Shown: one piece after another, positions 26,387 to 35,724 of the stretch
Layout of the letters: every line of letters starts with the position of its first letter
Position numbering within the stretch: position 1 is the stretch's first letter
Assembly (NCBI GenBank): GCA_013822275.1
Contig: PNKC01000004.1
Coordinates: 25,565 to 89,564, forward strand
DNA from: Anaerolinea sp.
GTDB taxonomy: Bacteria; Chloroflexota; Dehalococcoidia; Tepidiformales; Tepidiformaceae
DNA: 64,000 nt
Reading direction: 5' to 3'
Made by a program: the position numbers and the translations under genes
Notes under the pieces: model-generated
Databases searched by the model: none
What the model was told of the DNA's origin: nothing
Seen by the model: the letters and a program-made list of their open reading frames with translations, nothing else

Positions 26387-26542
26387 TGAGCGAGTCTACA
26401 CAGCGGCCCGGTCCGTTGCATGCAGCAACTGCGCGATCACCACAACCATCAGCCCCGCGCACATGCGGCCGCCTCCTACTCGTCACAACCTTCGCGCAAC
26501 TTCGAGCCTTCGCGGCTTCGTGTCCCCAGCCCAAAACGCGCC

Positions 26543-26788
26543 CTATCGCGCCCCGAACGCCTCGAAGGTCAGAATCGTGAACGTGTCCCGGATATGCGGG
26601 ATCGAGTGGATCTGCCGTTCGATCAGGCGGCCGAGCCCGTCAACGTCCTCAATGTACAGCTTGACCAGCAGGTCGTACTGGCCCGTGATGCTGTACGCCT
26701 CCGAGAAGCTCTCCACCTCCGCGATCCGGTTGGCCACTTCCGTGCCGTGGCCCGGATCCGTCTTCACCATCACGAATACTGCCCGCAT
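26543..26788 (-). CDS. Stand-alone Lrp/AsnC ligand-binding (RAM) domain protein
   Basis: An 81-residue protein equal to the C-terminal RAM domain of Lrp/AsnC regulators without the DNA-binding part. It has the alpha/beta pattern AVFVMVKTDPGHG, SEAYSITGQYDLLVKLYIED and IPHIRDTFTIL. Free-standing RAM proteins form dimers or octamers that bind amino acids and may modulate full-length Lrp proteins. No full-length Lrp gene is in the window. The start ATG 26788 gives the standard domain length. Confidence 0.88.
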   Translation of the reverse strand: MRAVFVMVKTDPGHGTEVANRIAEVESFSEAYSITGQYDLLVKLYIEDVDGLGRLIERQIHSIPHIRDTFTILTFEAFGAR

Positions 26789-26972
26789 GAGCGAAGTCTA
26801 ACGCAGGGCCCGCCCTATGGTGTACGCAGCCCCGGAGTTGCTAGGATGAAGGGACAACCCGCCTGGCCCTGGAGGACTCCGGTGATGTGATAGGTCCCCA
26901 GCCCTGGGTCCTCGCCCGCCCGCCCGCAACCTGGTTGGGCGGCGCCGTTCACACCAGCAAGGAGTCGTCACC

Positions 26973-27089
26973 GTGGCCAAACAGCCAAAGCCCAAGCCCG
27001 GCCAGCCGGTCAAGCCAGGCCTTGGGGGCCCCAAGTCCGTCACCCCGCGCGTTGGCGGCAAGCCAGAACACATCCGCGTCAAGAAGTAA
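26973..27089 (+). CDS. Small basic Lys/Pro/Gly-rich peptide
   Basis: A 38-codon frame begins at GTG 26973, with a strong ribosome-binding site AAGGAG (26959-26964) 8 bases before it. The product starts MAKQPKPKPGQPVKPG and ends EHIRVKK; it has about ten Lys/Arg and one Glu, so it is strongly basic and probably unstructured. It is the only plus-strand frame here and stands between two minus-strand genes. Function is unknown; nucleic-acid or ribosome binding is a guess. The ribosome-binding site is the main support. Confidence 0.45.
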   Translation: MAKQPKPKPGQPVKPGLGGPKSVTPRVGGKPEHIRVKK

Positions 27090-27101
27090 CGGGCCGGCGG
27101 C

Positions 27102-28136
27102 TCACCCCGCGGCCAGCACCTGCGCCCGTGGGGCGTGGACGAAGATCCGCGTCCCCTCGGGAGGCAGTTCCTCGTTCGCCTCCAGGCGGAAGCGCAGTTC
27201 GCCGGCAGCCGTCTCCATCCCGACGTACACGTCGTTCCCCTGGAACATCCGGCTTCGCAGCACGCCGGTGGCGACACCGAGGCCCGCCTGTTTCGCCAAC
27301 GTCGCCTGTTCATCGCGGATCAACAACTGCACGGGGCCCGGTTCCGCCGGCGCGGTTTGCCAGTCCCCGCAAGCCGTCTCCACAAGGCCGTCGCTTCGCC
27401 TCTCTCCGGGGACGATGTTCTCCATCCCCAGGAACCGCGCGACGAACTCAGTTTGCGGTTCGTTATGGACTTCCCGCGGGGTGCCCATCCGGACGATTCT
27501 GCCCGCGCGCATCACCGCCATCACCGTGCTCATCGCGAACGCTTCGAACTGGTCGTGCGTGACATAAAGCGCGGGGACGCGAAGCTGCTCCAGGATAGTC
27601 TTCAATTCAACCAGCAAACGCTCTCGCAGGGCGCGGTCCAGCGAACCGAGCGGCTCGTCGAGCATCAACAACCGTGGTTCCGGCGCCAGCGCCCGCGCCA
27701 GGGCAACCCGCTGGCGTTCGCCCCCGGAGAGCTTCTCGATGGTCCGCTTGCCGAACTCCATCAGCCCGGTCATCGTGAGCAGCTCCGCCACGCGCTCGCG
27801 ATGCGCGCCCCGGGGGAAGCGCGAATGGCGCAACCCGAAGGCAATGTTCTGTTCGACTGTCAGGTGCGGGAAGAGCGCGAACTCCTGGAACATCATCCCG
27901 AAGTTGCGGCGATGCGGCGGGACTGCGGCCAGGTCGTCCCCGTCGAAGAGGATGCGCCCGCACTCCGGCCGCTCGAGCCCGGCTATCAGGCGCAGCAGTG
28001 TCGTCTTCCCGCAGCCGCTCGGCCCGACCACTGCCAGCGTTTCGCCGGGCCGCACGCGCAGGGAGACGGAATCCACGATCAGGCGCCCCGCGGCTGCGAA
28101 GGACACGCCTTCAAGCTCGAGGCCTTCATCCCCCAT
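27102..28136 (-). CDS. thiQ: Thiamine ABC transporter ATP-binding protein
   Basis: A 344-residue ABC ATPase with Walker A GPSGCGKTT (about 37-45), Q-loop MMFQEFALFPH, signature LSGGERQR, Walker B LLMLDEP and switch YVTHDQFEA. A C-terminal TOBE-like beta domain (about 240-344) makes it longer than E. coli ThiQ and closer to FbpC-type subunits. The ATG (28136) overlaps the permease stop as ATGA. Assignment to thiamine rests on the binding protein and the TPP riboswitch at the head of the operon. Confidence 0.82.
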   Translation of the reverse strand: MGDEGLELEGVSFAAAGRLIVDSVSLRVRPGETLAVVGPSGCGKTTLLRLIAGLERPECGRILFDGDDLAAVPPHRRNFGMMFQEFALFPHLTVEQNIAFGLRHSRFPRGAHRERVAELLTMTGLMEFGKRTIEKLSGGERQRVALARALAPEPRLLMLDEPLGSLDRALRERLLVELKTILEQLRVPALYVTHDQFEAFAMSTVMAVMRAGRIVRMGTPREVHNEPQTEFVARFLGMENIVPGERRSDGLVETACGDWQTAPAEPGPVQLLIRDEQATLAKQAGLGVATGVLRSRMFQGNDVYVGMETAAGELRFRLEANEELPPEGTRIFVHAPRAQVLAAG

Positions 28137-29818
28137 CAAAACGTCCCCAGCCCGCGGATCCGCATCCGATCGATCACGAGGAATCCGGCGGCCGTAACGC
28201 TCATCAGGATCGTGCTCATCGCCAGCGCCTGTCCGTAGTTCAATGCGCCGGGCTGGCCCAGGTAGCGGAAGATCGCCAGCGGCAGGGTCGGCCACTCCGG
28301 CCGGGCAATCAGCAGCGTCGCGCCGAATTCGCCCATCGAAATGGCAAACGCAAACACCGCCCCGACCACGATCGCCCTCCACAGGAGTGGGAGATCCACC
28401 CGGAAGAACACCCCCACGGAACTCTCTCCCATCGTCCGGGCGGCTTCGCGCAGCCGCGGGTCAATCGCGCGCAACTGGCCGCTGATTGCCCGCGCAACGA
28501 AAGGATAGGCCACGAGCGTGTGCGCGATCACGATCAGCCAGCGGCTTGCCCGCAATTCAAGGGGTGGCTCGTCCAGTGTCACGAGGAATCCGAGCCCAAG
28601 TGTTATCGCCGAAACCCCGAGCGGCATCAGCAAAAGCGCTTCCACCAGCGCCGCGCCGCGTTTCACGCGCTGGATGCCGTACGCCGTCAGCATCCCCAGG
28701 GGCACCGCGAGCGCCGTCGCGCTGGCCGCGAACATCACGGAGTTTCGCGCCGCCTGGAACGGCGTCACGAACAACGCCTGGTTGCGCGTGTTTTCGCCCA
28801 GCGACCGGTAGAACTCAAGCGTGTAGCCCGCCGCGCCGTGGAGGGACCGTTCCACCAACGCGAGCAGTGGTGCAACCGTGAAGAGCACGAGGGCGACGAC
28901 GATACTCGCGGCCACCAGGCGGCCGGCTCGTCCTGGTCGCGCCGGACTTGCCGCCACGCCGGCAGCCACTCCCCGCCCCTTCGAAAGCCGCGCATAGAAC
29001 GCAAGGAACGCGAACGTCACACCCATCTGGATCAACGCCAGGGCGGCCGCGAGCGAGGGCCGGAAGATGAAGACCATCTCGCGGTAGATCTCCGTCTCGA
29101 TTGTCGCGTAGCGCGGCCCGCCGAGGATGAGGATGACTCCGAAGCTCGTGAAGGAGAACAGGAATACGAGCGACCCGGCCGCCAGGATCGGTGCTTTCAG
29201 AAGGGGCGCAGTCACTCGTGCAAACCGTTCCAGCCGGCCGTACCCCAACACTGCCGCAACTTCGCCGAGCCGCGGGTCCAGGTTCGCCCACGCCGCCGCG
29301 ATGATCCGGGCTGCCAGCGCGAGGTTATAGAAGACGTGCGCCAGGAGGATGATCCAGATCGTGTTAAACAGCCGGATTGGCGGCTCGTCCACGCCTGGCA
29401 GTTCCATGAGGACCGCGTTCGCCAGCCCTCGTGGTCCCACCAGCGCTGAAAAGGCCACCGCCACCACAACTGTCGGCAGCACAAAGGGGATAGTCACAAC
29501 CGCCAGCACCAGCGCCTTGCCGGGGAATTCGTGGTGCGCCAGGACCCAGGCGCAAGGCAGCGCCAGGCCCACCGTCAGGAGAGTCGAAAGCGCCGCCTGC
29601 CACGTCGTGAACCAGAGCCGCTCGAGGTAGTAGCTGTCTTCCCAGAGCGGGCGCAGGTCATCCAACGAGGCCGTTTCTCCCAGCAACGACTCCCGGATGA
29701 TCCCCTGCAACGGGTACAGGAGGAAGGCCCCCAGGAACGCCAGCGGCAGGGCGAGCAGCAACCAGGCCCCGGCGCGAGCCGTCCACGGTGGGCCCGCCGG
29801 GTTCGGCCGGGCGACCAC
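28136..29818 (-). CDS. thiP: Thiamine ABC transporter permease (fused two-domain type)
   Basis: A permease of about 560 residues with two consecutive binding-protein-dependent transport domains, the fused ThiP/FbpB architecture, and about twelve hydrophobic segments. EAA-loop-like segments are EVAAVLGYGRLERFARV (first half) and EAARTMGESSVGVFFRV (second half). GTG 29818 starts inside the stop codon of the binding-protein gene; TTG 29842 is an alternative that would overlap more. It is the membrane channel of the riboswitch-controlled importer. Confidence 0.85.
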   Translation of the reverse strand: MVARPNPAGPPWTARAGAWLLLALPLAFLGAFLLYPLQGIIRESLLGETASLDDLRPLWEDSYYLERLWFTTWQAALSTLLTVGLALPCAWVLAHHEFPGKALVLAVVTIPFVLPTVVVAVAFSALVGPRGLANAVLMELPGVDEPPIRLFNTIWIILLAHVFYNLALAARIIAAAWANLDPRLGEVAAVLGYGRLERFARVTAPLLKAPILAAGSLVFLFSFTSFGVILILGGPRYATIETEIYREMVFIFRPSLAAALALIQMGVTFAFLAFYARLSKGRGVAAGVAASPARPGRAGRLVAASIVVALVLFTVAPLLALVERSLHGAAGYTLEFYRSLGENTRNQALFVTPFQAARNSVMFAASATALAVPLGMLTAYGIQRVKRGAALVEALLLMPLGVSAITLGLGFLVTLDEPPLELRASRWLIVIAHTLVAYPFVARAISGQLRAIDPRLREAARTMGESSVGVFFRVDLPLLWRAIVVGAVFAFAISMGEFGATLLIARPEWPTLPLAIFRYLGQPGALNYGQALAMSTILMSVTAAGFLVIDRMRIRGLGTF

Positions 29819-30876
29819 TAGCGAAGGACCGCCTTCGTCCAATCGGCGATCCAGGTGTCCCTGTTCTTGGCAATGTCGCTGGCCGAAACCGTCGCGGGCG
29901 GCACCGTCACCTTCGCGAACTTTTCGAAGGCCTCGGGCACCGCCGCCTCACTGTTCACAGGATAGACAGCCATCTGCCCGGGGATGTCCTCCTGCACCCG
30001 CTTGCTCAGGAGGAAGTCGATGAACTTCCTGGCCAGCGCCGGGTTCTTCGCACCCTTCAACACGCCCGCGTATTCCACCTGCCGGAAGGCGCCCTTGGGT
30101 GGCAGGATGTTCCCCGTCGGCGAGTCATCCCGCGCTGGCTTCGCGAACATCTGCTCGAAGGCAGGGCTCGTTGCGTAGCTCAGGACGATCGGCTGCTGCC
30201 CGCCGTGGAGTGTGAAATTCGTGTTGTAGGCGGTTTCCCAGCCGTCCACAACCACCAGTCCGTTCGCCCGCATCTTCCCCCACCACTCCAGGTACTTGTC
30301 CTTCCCGAAGTAGTCCACCGTCGCGATCAGGAACGCCAGCCCCGGAGACGATGACGCCGGGTTTTCGACAACCACGAGCCCTTTGTACTTCGCGTCCGTG
30401 AGGTCTTCCAGCTTCTGGGGGACCGGCAGATTCGATTTCTTCAGCGCGGCGATGTCGTAGTTCAGGTTCACGTAGCCGTAGTCTATCGGCGTCACGTTGT
30501 TGGCCCCGTCCGCCTGGAGGTCCTTCGGCACCTTCGCCAGCAGAGGTGACGAGTACGGCTGGAAGACTGCAGCATCCAGCGCACGCGACAGGAACGTATT
30601 GTCCACGCCAAAGGAAACGTCGCCTTCCGGGTTCTTCTTCGTGAAGACAAGGCTCGTGACCAGCGCGCCCGCGTCGCCCTTCTTCAGGACCTTTACGGTC
30701 GCGTTGTTCTGCGTTTCGAACTCCTTCAGGACGTCTTCTGACAGGTTGAACGAATCGTGCGTGACGAGGGTGAGGGTCGCCTCGCCGTCATCGTCTCCGC
30801 CACAGCCAGGCAGGACGAAGAGCGCGAGCGACAGAGCGAGGACGAGGGCCATTGCGGCAGCCATGCGATTTCGCAT
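29818..30876 (-). CDS. thiB: Thiamine ABC transporter substrate-binding lipoprotein
   Basis: A 352-residue periplasmic-type binding protein with a lipoprotein signal (hydrophobic core, lipobox VLPGC at about residue 25). The ThiB/TbpA family features are TLVTHDSFNLSEDVL near the N-terminus, DVSFGVDNTFLSRAL, and GWETAYNTNFTLHGGQQPIV followed by LSYATSPAFE. The last block aligns by eye with the thiamine-contacting region of E. coli ThiB. It heads the thiBPQ operon directly behind a TPP riboswitch, so substrate assignment (thiamine or its phosphates) is well supported. Confidence 0.9.
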   Translation of the reverse strand: MRNRMAAAMALVLALSLALFVLPGCGGDDDGEATLTLVTHDSFNLSEDVLKEFETQNNATVKVLKKGDAGALVTSLVFTKKNPEGDVSFGVDNTFLSRALDAAVFQPYSSPLLAKVPKDLQADGANNVTPIDYGYVNLNYDIAALKKSNLPVPQKLEDLTDAKYKGLVVVENPASSSPGLAFLIATVDYFGKDKYLEWWGKMRANGLVVVDGWETAYNTNFTLHGGQQPIVLSYATSPAFEQMFAKPARDDSPTGNILPPKGAFRQVEYAGVLKGAKNPALARKFIDFLLSKRVQEDIPGQMAVYPVNSEAAVPEAFEKFAKVTVPPATVSASDIAKNRDTWIADWTKAVLR

Positions 30877-30924
30877 TCGAGTGCTTTCCGCCGCCCGGGG
30901 CGCCGGGGAGTGGCTTCGGGCTCA

Positions 30925-30956
30925 ACGAAAAGGAGCCCGGAAAAGCCGGACTCCTC
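30925..30956 (-). terminator. Rho-independent terminator of the TPP riboswitch expression platform
   Basis: In the minus-strand transcript GGAGUCCGG pairs with CCGGGCUCC (one mismatch) around a short U-rich loop, followed by UUUUCGUU. It sits between the TPP aptamer and thiB, the usual place for transcription attenuation: thiamine pyrophosphate binding should favour this hairpin and stop transcription before thiB. Confidence 0.75.
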
Positions 30957-30980
30957 GCGTAACGCTACAGGGTTCCGACC

Positions 30981-31050
30981 GCTTTCCTACGCACGTATAA
31001 ACGTGGTCAGGTTCAAGGGGTTTACTCTCAGCCCGAAGGCACCCCCAGCG
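30981..31050 (-). ncRNA. TPP (THI-box) riboswitch controlling thiBPQ
   Basis: The transcript shows the conserved THI-box elements in order: GGGGGUGCC, then GGCUGAGA, CCCCUUGAACCUGA, a variable hairpin (ACGU...ACGU) and CGUAGGAAAG. CUGAGA and CCUUGAACCUGA bind the pyrimidine and pyrophosphate parts of thiamine pyrophosphate. The terminator hairpin follows about 25 nt downstream. The riboswitch is on the minus strand upstream of thiB, which fixes the operon as thiamine-related. Confidence 0.95.
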
Positions 31051-31143
31051 ATCCCGAACAGCTATTGAATTGTCTCCGCCAACCTACACCCTCATTCCAT
31101 GCCCGGCAACTACACCGGGTTCCAATGCTCCGCCCTTTCGCCT

Positions 31144-32856
31144 TCACGCGCCGTGCCCCATCTCCAGCCCCCGACGCTCCGCGGAGGGGGCGAAATCGAG
31201 GACCTCCAGTTCCACCGTCTCGCCGCGCCAATCGCGCTGGAGCGAGTAAACGATGTCCAGCTCCGGCGCCAGCTCCGATTCCGCCTGGCGGAAGGCAATC
31301 CCGCTCCATGTCCCCAGCCCGTCGCGCAACGTCAACTTCAGGTGCGACTTGTCCGACCCAACCGGCCGCGAGTTCAGCAGCTTGACCCCGCGGCTGAGGA
31401 GCACCGGCTTGCGGTTGCCGTGCCCGCAAGGCTCGAACCGCATGAGTCCCTTGATCTCCAGCCCGGTGAGGTCGCCAAGCGCGGCTTCGGCATCGATGTC
31501 GATGACCCGGCGCAGCGTTTCTCCCTGCAGCAGTTCCGCTGCCGCGTTCACCAGCCGTTCGCGCAGGAGGTCGAGGTTCTCGTTCTTCACGGTGAATCCC
31601 GCCGCCGCGCGGTGGCCTCCGTGGCGCACGAGCAGCCCTTTCTCCTTCCGGATCGCTGCCACAATGTCGAACACCGGGATGCTCCGCGCGCTCGCCCTGC
31701 TCTCTTCTGGGCCCCGCGAAAGCACGATGGAAGGCCGGTGCCGCCTGTCCGCCAGTCTGGATGCCACCAGGCCGACGATCCCGGCGTGGACCTTGTCGGT
31801 GGCGACCATGATCAGCGGGTCATCGGCGGCGCCGAGGAGCTCTTCGGCGATCACGTACGCGTCCTCCGTCTGCTGCTGGCGTTGGCGATTCAGCAGGTCG
31901 AGTTCAGCCGCCAGCCGCTTCGCGCTGTGCATGTCCTCAACCAGCATCAGCTCGAGGGCGATGTTCGCGTGCGCCATCCTGCCGGCGGCGTTCATCCGCG
32001 GCCCGATCGCGAAGCCAAGCGTTTCCGCCGTGAACCGCTCCGGCGGCGTCCCCGCCACGTTGGCCAGCGCTTCCAGGCCCGGCCGCAGCCCGCGCTGCAT
32101 CCGCGCGATCCCGTCTGTCACGATCTTCCGGTTCTCATCGTTCAGCGGCGCGACATCGACCACGGTCCCCAGCGCGACAAGGTCGATGAATGCGGCTTCC
32201 TCCAGCTGGCGCCCGCATGCTTCGTAGAGCACCTGGAGGAACCGGTACGCCACGCCAACGGCCGCCAGTTCATCGAACGGATAGGGCGAATCGGGGCGTT
32301 TCGGGTTGACCGCCGCCACGGCCGCCGGCAGCTCATCCGGCACGGTGTGGTGGTCCAGGATGATGACGTCCAGCCCGAGCGTGTTCGCGAACGCCACCTC
32401 CGCCACGGAGCTGATGCCGCAGTCGGCTGTGATCATCAGCGCGCATCCCGCCTCCCGCAGCGTCTTCACTGCGCCGATGTTGAGGCCATACCCCTCCGCG
32501 AACCGGTCCGGTATGTAGTTGTGCGTTTTCGCACCCAGCGCCCGCAGCCCAAGGTGCAACACCGCGACGGATGTCACCCCATCAACATCGAAGTCGCCGT
32601 AGAGGGCAATCAGTTCGTGTTCGGCGATGGCTTGCCGGACCCGCGCAATCGCCTCGCGCATCCCGGGGAGTTCGAGGGGGTCGTGGTCCGGCGCGAGGAA
32701 CGGCTTGTAGAACAGGTCCGCCTGCGGCCGCTCCGTGATTCCCCGCGCCGCAAGCACGGTGGCGACGATCGGCGGGAACCGGGGGATGCCTTTTTGCCGT
32801 GCATAGGGGTCGCGAAGGCGCCAGCGCGTCTGCGGCAGGCCCAGCGTGATGCCCAT
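31144..32856 (-). CDS. recJ: Single-stranded-DNA-specific exonuclease RecJ
   Basis: A 570-residue DHH-family 5'-3' exonuclease, near the usual RecJ length. Motif I is YGDFDVDGVTS (about 86-96), motif II ITADCGIS, and motif III the DHH triad in ILDHHTVPDE (about 164-173). The DHHA1 motif GGHRAAAGF (about 413-421) and a C-terminal OB-like domain follow. RecJ degrades 5' strands in recombination and mismatch/base-excision repair. It ends the fabF-recJ pair, with only 2 bases between them. Confidence 0.93.
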   Translation of the reverse strand: MGITLGLPQTRWRLRDPYARQKGIPRFPPIVATVLAARGITERPQADLFYKPFLAPDHDPLELPGMREAIARVRQAIAEHELIALYGDFDVDGVTSVAVLHLGLRALGAKTHNYIPDRFAEGYGLNIGAVKTLREAGCALMITADCGISSVAEVAFANTLGLDVIILDHHTVPDELPAAVAAVNPKRPDSPYPFDELAAVGVAYRFLQVLYEACGRQLEEAAFIDLVALGTVVDVAPLNDENRKIVTDGIARMQRGLRPGLEALANVAGTPPERFTAETLGFAIGPRMNAAGRMAHANIALELMLVEDMHSAKRLAAELDLLNRQRQQQTEDAYVIAEELLGAADDPLIMVATDKVHAGIVGLVASRLADRRHRPSIVLSRGPEESRASARSIPVFDIVAAIRKEKGLLVRHGGHRAAAGFTVKNENLDLLRERLVNAAAELLQGETLRRVIDIDAEAALGDLTGLEIKGLMRFEPCGHGNRKPVLLSRGVKLLNSRPVGSDKSHLKLTLRDGLGTWSGIAFRQAESELAPELDIVYSLQRDWRGETVELEVLDFAPSAERRGLEMGHGA

Positions 32857-32858
32857 GT

Positions 32859-34103
32859 CTAGGCCGGCCGGTAGCGGCGAAATATCAGGCTGGCGTTGTG
32901 GCCGCCAAACCCGAGCGAGTTCGACATTACGGCCTCAATGCTGGCAGAACGGGCCACGTTCGGCACGTAGTCCAGGTCGCAATCGGGGTCCGGGGTCGTG
33001 TAGTTCGTTGTCGGCGGGATCACCCCGTGCTGCATCGCCAGGATGGAGGCTGCGGCTTCAATGGCGCCTGCTGCCCCCAGCAGGTGCCCTGTCATGGACT
33101 TCGTGGAGCTGATCGGCAGGGAGTAGGCGTACTCCCCGAATACTCTCTTGATCGCCAGCGTCTCCAGCTTGTCGTTCATCGGCGTGGACGTGCCGTGGGC
33201 GTTCAGGTAGTCGATGTCGTCGGGGCGCAGGCCAGCCTGCTTGAGCGCTTTCTGCATCGCCCGCGTCGCGCCCTCGCCGTTCTCGTCGGGCTGTGTGATG
33301 TGAAAGGCGTCGCTCGTCGCCCCGTAGCCGGCCAGTTCCGCGAGGATGTCCGCCCCGCGCGCCAGTGCGTGTTCCTCGGACTCGATCACCAGCAGCCCGG
33401 CGCCCTCGCCCATGACGAAACCGTCCCGTTCGCGGTCGAACGGGCGCGACGCCCCGGCCGGGTCGTCGTTGCGGGTGGTCAGCGCTTTTGCGGCCGAGAA
33501 ACCGGCCATGCAGATGGGCGTGATCGCTGCCTCGGTGCCGCCCGCCAACGCAATCTCGGCGTCGCCCCGGCGGATGATGTTCGCGGCCTCGCCAATGCTG
33601 TCCGCGCCGCTCGCGCAGGCGCTGATCAGCGCGTAGTTCACTGCTTTCGCCCCGAGCTTGATGCTCAATTGCCCGCTCGTCATGTCGCTGAGCATCATCG
33701 GCATCAGGAACGGGCTTACGCGGCCCGGCCCCTTCTCCCGCAACGTGTCGTACTCGGCCATAAGCGTCGCAATCCCGCCGATGGCGGTCCCTACAATTAC
33801 CGCGAAGTCGTTGCCATTCGCTTTGTCCGGCACGAAACCGCTCTGCTTGAGCGCCTCGTCCGCCGCCACGAAGGCAAACTGCGTGAGCCGGTCGGCCCGC
33901 CGCGCTTCCTTCCGGTCCATGTACTTTGCAGGGTCGAAGTCCTTGACCTCGCCCGCCACTCGCGACTCGTAGCCGGTGGCGTCGAAGAGGGTGATGGGCG
34001 CGATCCCGGGCTTGCCGGCGGTCATCGCTTCCCAGTTGTCGCACGCGTTGTGGCCAAGCGCGGTGATCATGCCGGTGCCGGTAACAACAATCCGCCGGTT
34101 CAT
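32859..34103 (-). CDS. fabF: Beta-ketoacyl-ACP synthase II
   Basis: A 414-residue condensing enzyme of fatty-acid elongation. The nucleophile lies in SACASGADSIGEA (Cys about 164) and the catalytic histidines in NAHGTSTPMND and SMTGHLLGAAGA, with the conserved GFGGHNASL near the C-terminus. It condenses malonyl-ACP with acyl-ACP. recJ follows immediately. The nearby acpS supplies holo-ACP, so lipid-synthesis genes cluster here even though other fab genes are absent. Confidence 0.95.
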   Translation of the reverse strand: MNRRIVVTGTGMITALGHNACDNWEAMTAGKPGIAPITLFDATGYESRVAGEVKDFDPAKYMDRKEARRADRLTQFAFVAADEALKQSGFVPDKANGNDFAVIVGTAIGGIATLMAEYDTLREKGPGRVSPFLMPMMLSDMTSGQLSIKLGAKAVNYALISACASGADSIGEAANIIRRGDAEIALAGGTEAAITPICMAGFSAAKALTTRNDDPAGASRPFDRERDGFVMGEGAGLLVIESEEHALARGADILAELAGYGATSDAFHITQPDENGEGATRAMQKALKQAGLRPDDIDYLNAHGTSTPMNDKLETLAIKRVFGEYAYSLPISSTKSMTGHLLGAAGAIEAAASILAMQHGVIPPTTNYTTPDPDCDLDYVPNVARSASIEAVMSNSLGFGGHNASLIFRRYRPA

Positions 34104-34161
34104 TGGGGCTTCTCAAGCATAGACACGACTGGCGTAGACACGGCTGGTTGCCGAGTGTATA

Positions 34162-35724
34162 TCACAGCGCCGCTACGTCCTTCACCACGCGTGGCAGCCG
34201 GTCCGCGATTTCACCCGCCAGGAGCCCGGCTTCGCCCATTTCAAGCCGCAGCGCCTCCCCCGTGGCGCCATGCAGGTATACGCCGAGACAGGCTGCTTCG
34301 AACGGCTCCAGCCCCTGTGCCAGGTAGCCGCCGATCATCCCCGCCAGGACGTCGCCGGACCCCGCCGTCGCCAGGAGCGGGTTCGAAAACGGGCTCAACG
34401 CCGTCTTGCCGTTCGCGCCCGCGATGATCGAATGCGCGCCCTTGAGCAGAATGGTGCAGCCGAATTTCGCCGCTGCTTCCCTGGCAATCTCGAGCCGCCG
34501 CGACTGCACATCCGCCACCGTGGTCTTGAGCAACCGCGCCATCTCGCCGGGATGGGGCGTCAGCACGGCGTTTGCGGGGATGCGCTCCGCCGCGCCGTCC
34601 ATTCCGGCCAGTGCGTTCAACGCATCCGCGTCAATCACGCATCCCCGCGTCAGCTCGATGCCGAAGTCTGGCATCAGTGCCCACGTGAGCGCTCGCGTCT
34701 CATCCGTCAGCGAAAGCCCGGGCCCGAAAACCACCGTAGAATAGCCGTGCAATCCGGCCCGCAGCGTGATCGCCGCCTCACCCGGGAGCGTGCCGTCCGT
34801 CGTGGTCACTTGAGGTAGCCACGTCGCCTCCGCAATCGCCGGCGCCAGCATGGGGATGAGCGTGTCCGGGCAAGCGATACTCACCAGTCCCGCGCCTGCG
34901 CGGTATGCGCCAGAGGCCGCCAACCGCGGCGCCCCCACGTAGCTCCTGCTTCCGCCTACCACCAGCACTTTGCCGAACGTCCCCTTGTTTGCGTCCTCGG
35001 CCCGTTTCGGCAGGGCTTGCCGCGCCCAGCGCGCCGTCAACAGCTCCAGTTGCACGGCATCCTGGGCGGCCTTCGGGATGCCGATGTCGATCACCTGTAC
35101 CCGGCCCACGAGCGCGCTTGCCGGCGATTGGTACATCCCTACCTTGGGCAGCCCGAAGGTCACCGTCAGGTCCGGTTCCACGGTGAAGGGGTCCACAACC
35201 CCCGAATCCGCATTGATGCCCGTTGGCACGTCTACCGCGACGACTTTCGGCGGGTTGAACCCCCTTCGCGCCCCCGCCAGCTTCTCCAGGGCCCCCGCCA
35301 TCGGGCTGCCCGGCTCCAGCGGGCGCGTCTGGCCAATCCCAAGCAGCGCGTCGACCACCAGGTCGGCGCTTCCTAACAGCTGTTCGAGCGCGCCGGGGTC
35401 CGAGTCCTGGCGTCCATCGACCATGGTCACGTCGCGGTTCGCGAGTTCGGCGGCGTTGCCGTCCTCGGGCCGTCCCAGGGGCGCGTAAACAACTACCTCG
35501 GTACCCCAGTCGCTCAGGTGCCTGGCTGCGACCAGGCCGTCGCCGCCGTTGTTCCCCGGCCCGGCGAGGACTACGATTCGGCGCCCCTCCAGTGTCCCAA
35601 GGAGCATCCACGCTTCCTGTGCAACGGCCAGGCCAGCCTCCTCCATCAACTGTGCTTCGCTGGTGCCCGCGGCCACCGCTGCCGCCTCCAGTGCCCGCAT
35701 CTCGGCGGTCGTGACCAGCTTCAT
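34162..35724 (-). CDS. nnr: Bifunctional NAD(P)H-hydrate epimerase / ADP-dependent dehydratase
   Basis: A 520-residue metabolite-repair enzyme. The N-terminal YjeF domain (about 1-215) has GPGNNGGDGLVAARHL and VDALLGIG; the C-terminal ribokinase-like domain has VVFGPGLS, TPHPGEMARL, LLKGAHSII and GSGDVLAGMI. It epimerises and dehydrates hydrated NAD(P)H back to the working cofactor. Its start overlaps the acpS stop by 4 bases, a widespread bacterial gene pair. Confidence 0.95.
   Translation of the reverse strand: MKLVTTAEMRALEAAAVAAGTSEAQLMEEAGLAVAQEAWMLLGTLEGRRIVVLAGPGNNGGDGLVAARHLSDWGTEVVVYAPLGRPEDGNAAELANRDVTMVDGRQDSDPGALEQLLGSADLVVDALLGIGQTRPLEPGSPMAGALEKLAGARRGFNPPKVVAVDVPTGINADSGVVDPFTVEPDLTVTFGLPKVGMYQSPASALVGRVQVIDIGIPKAAQDAVQLELLTARWARQALPKRAEDANKGTFGKVLVVGGSRSYVGAPRLAASGAYRAGAGLVSIACPDTLIPMLAPAIAEATWLPQVTTTDGTLPGEAAITLRAGLHGYSTVVFGPGLSLTDETRALTWALMPDFGIELTRGCVIDADALNALAGMDGAAERIPANAVLTPHPGEMARLLKTTVADVQSRRLEIAREAAAKFGCTILLKGAHSIIAGANGKTALSPFSNPLLATAGSGDVLAGMIGGYLAQGLEPFEAACLGVYLHGATGEALRLEMGEAGLLAGEIADRLPRVVKDVAAL

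Noticed and set aside
26415..26429. Small GTTGC/GCAAC hairpin upstream of the MFS gene
   Set aside because: Only a 5-bp stem; expected by chance in GC-rich intergenic DNA.
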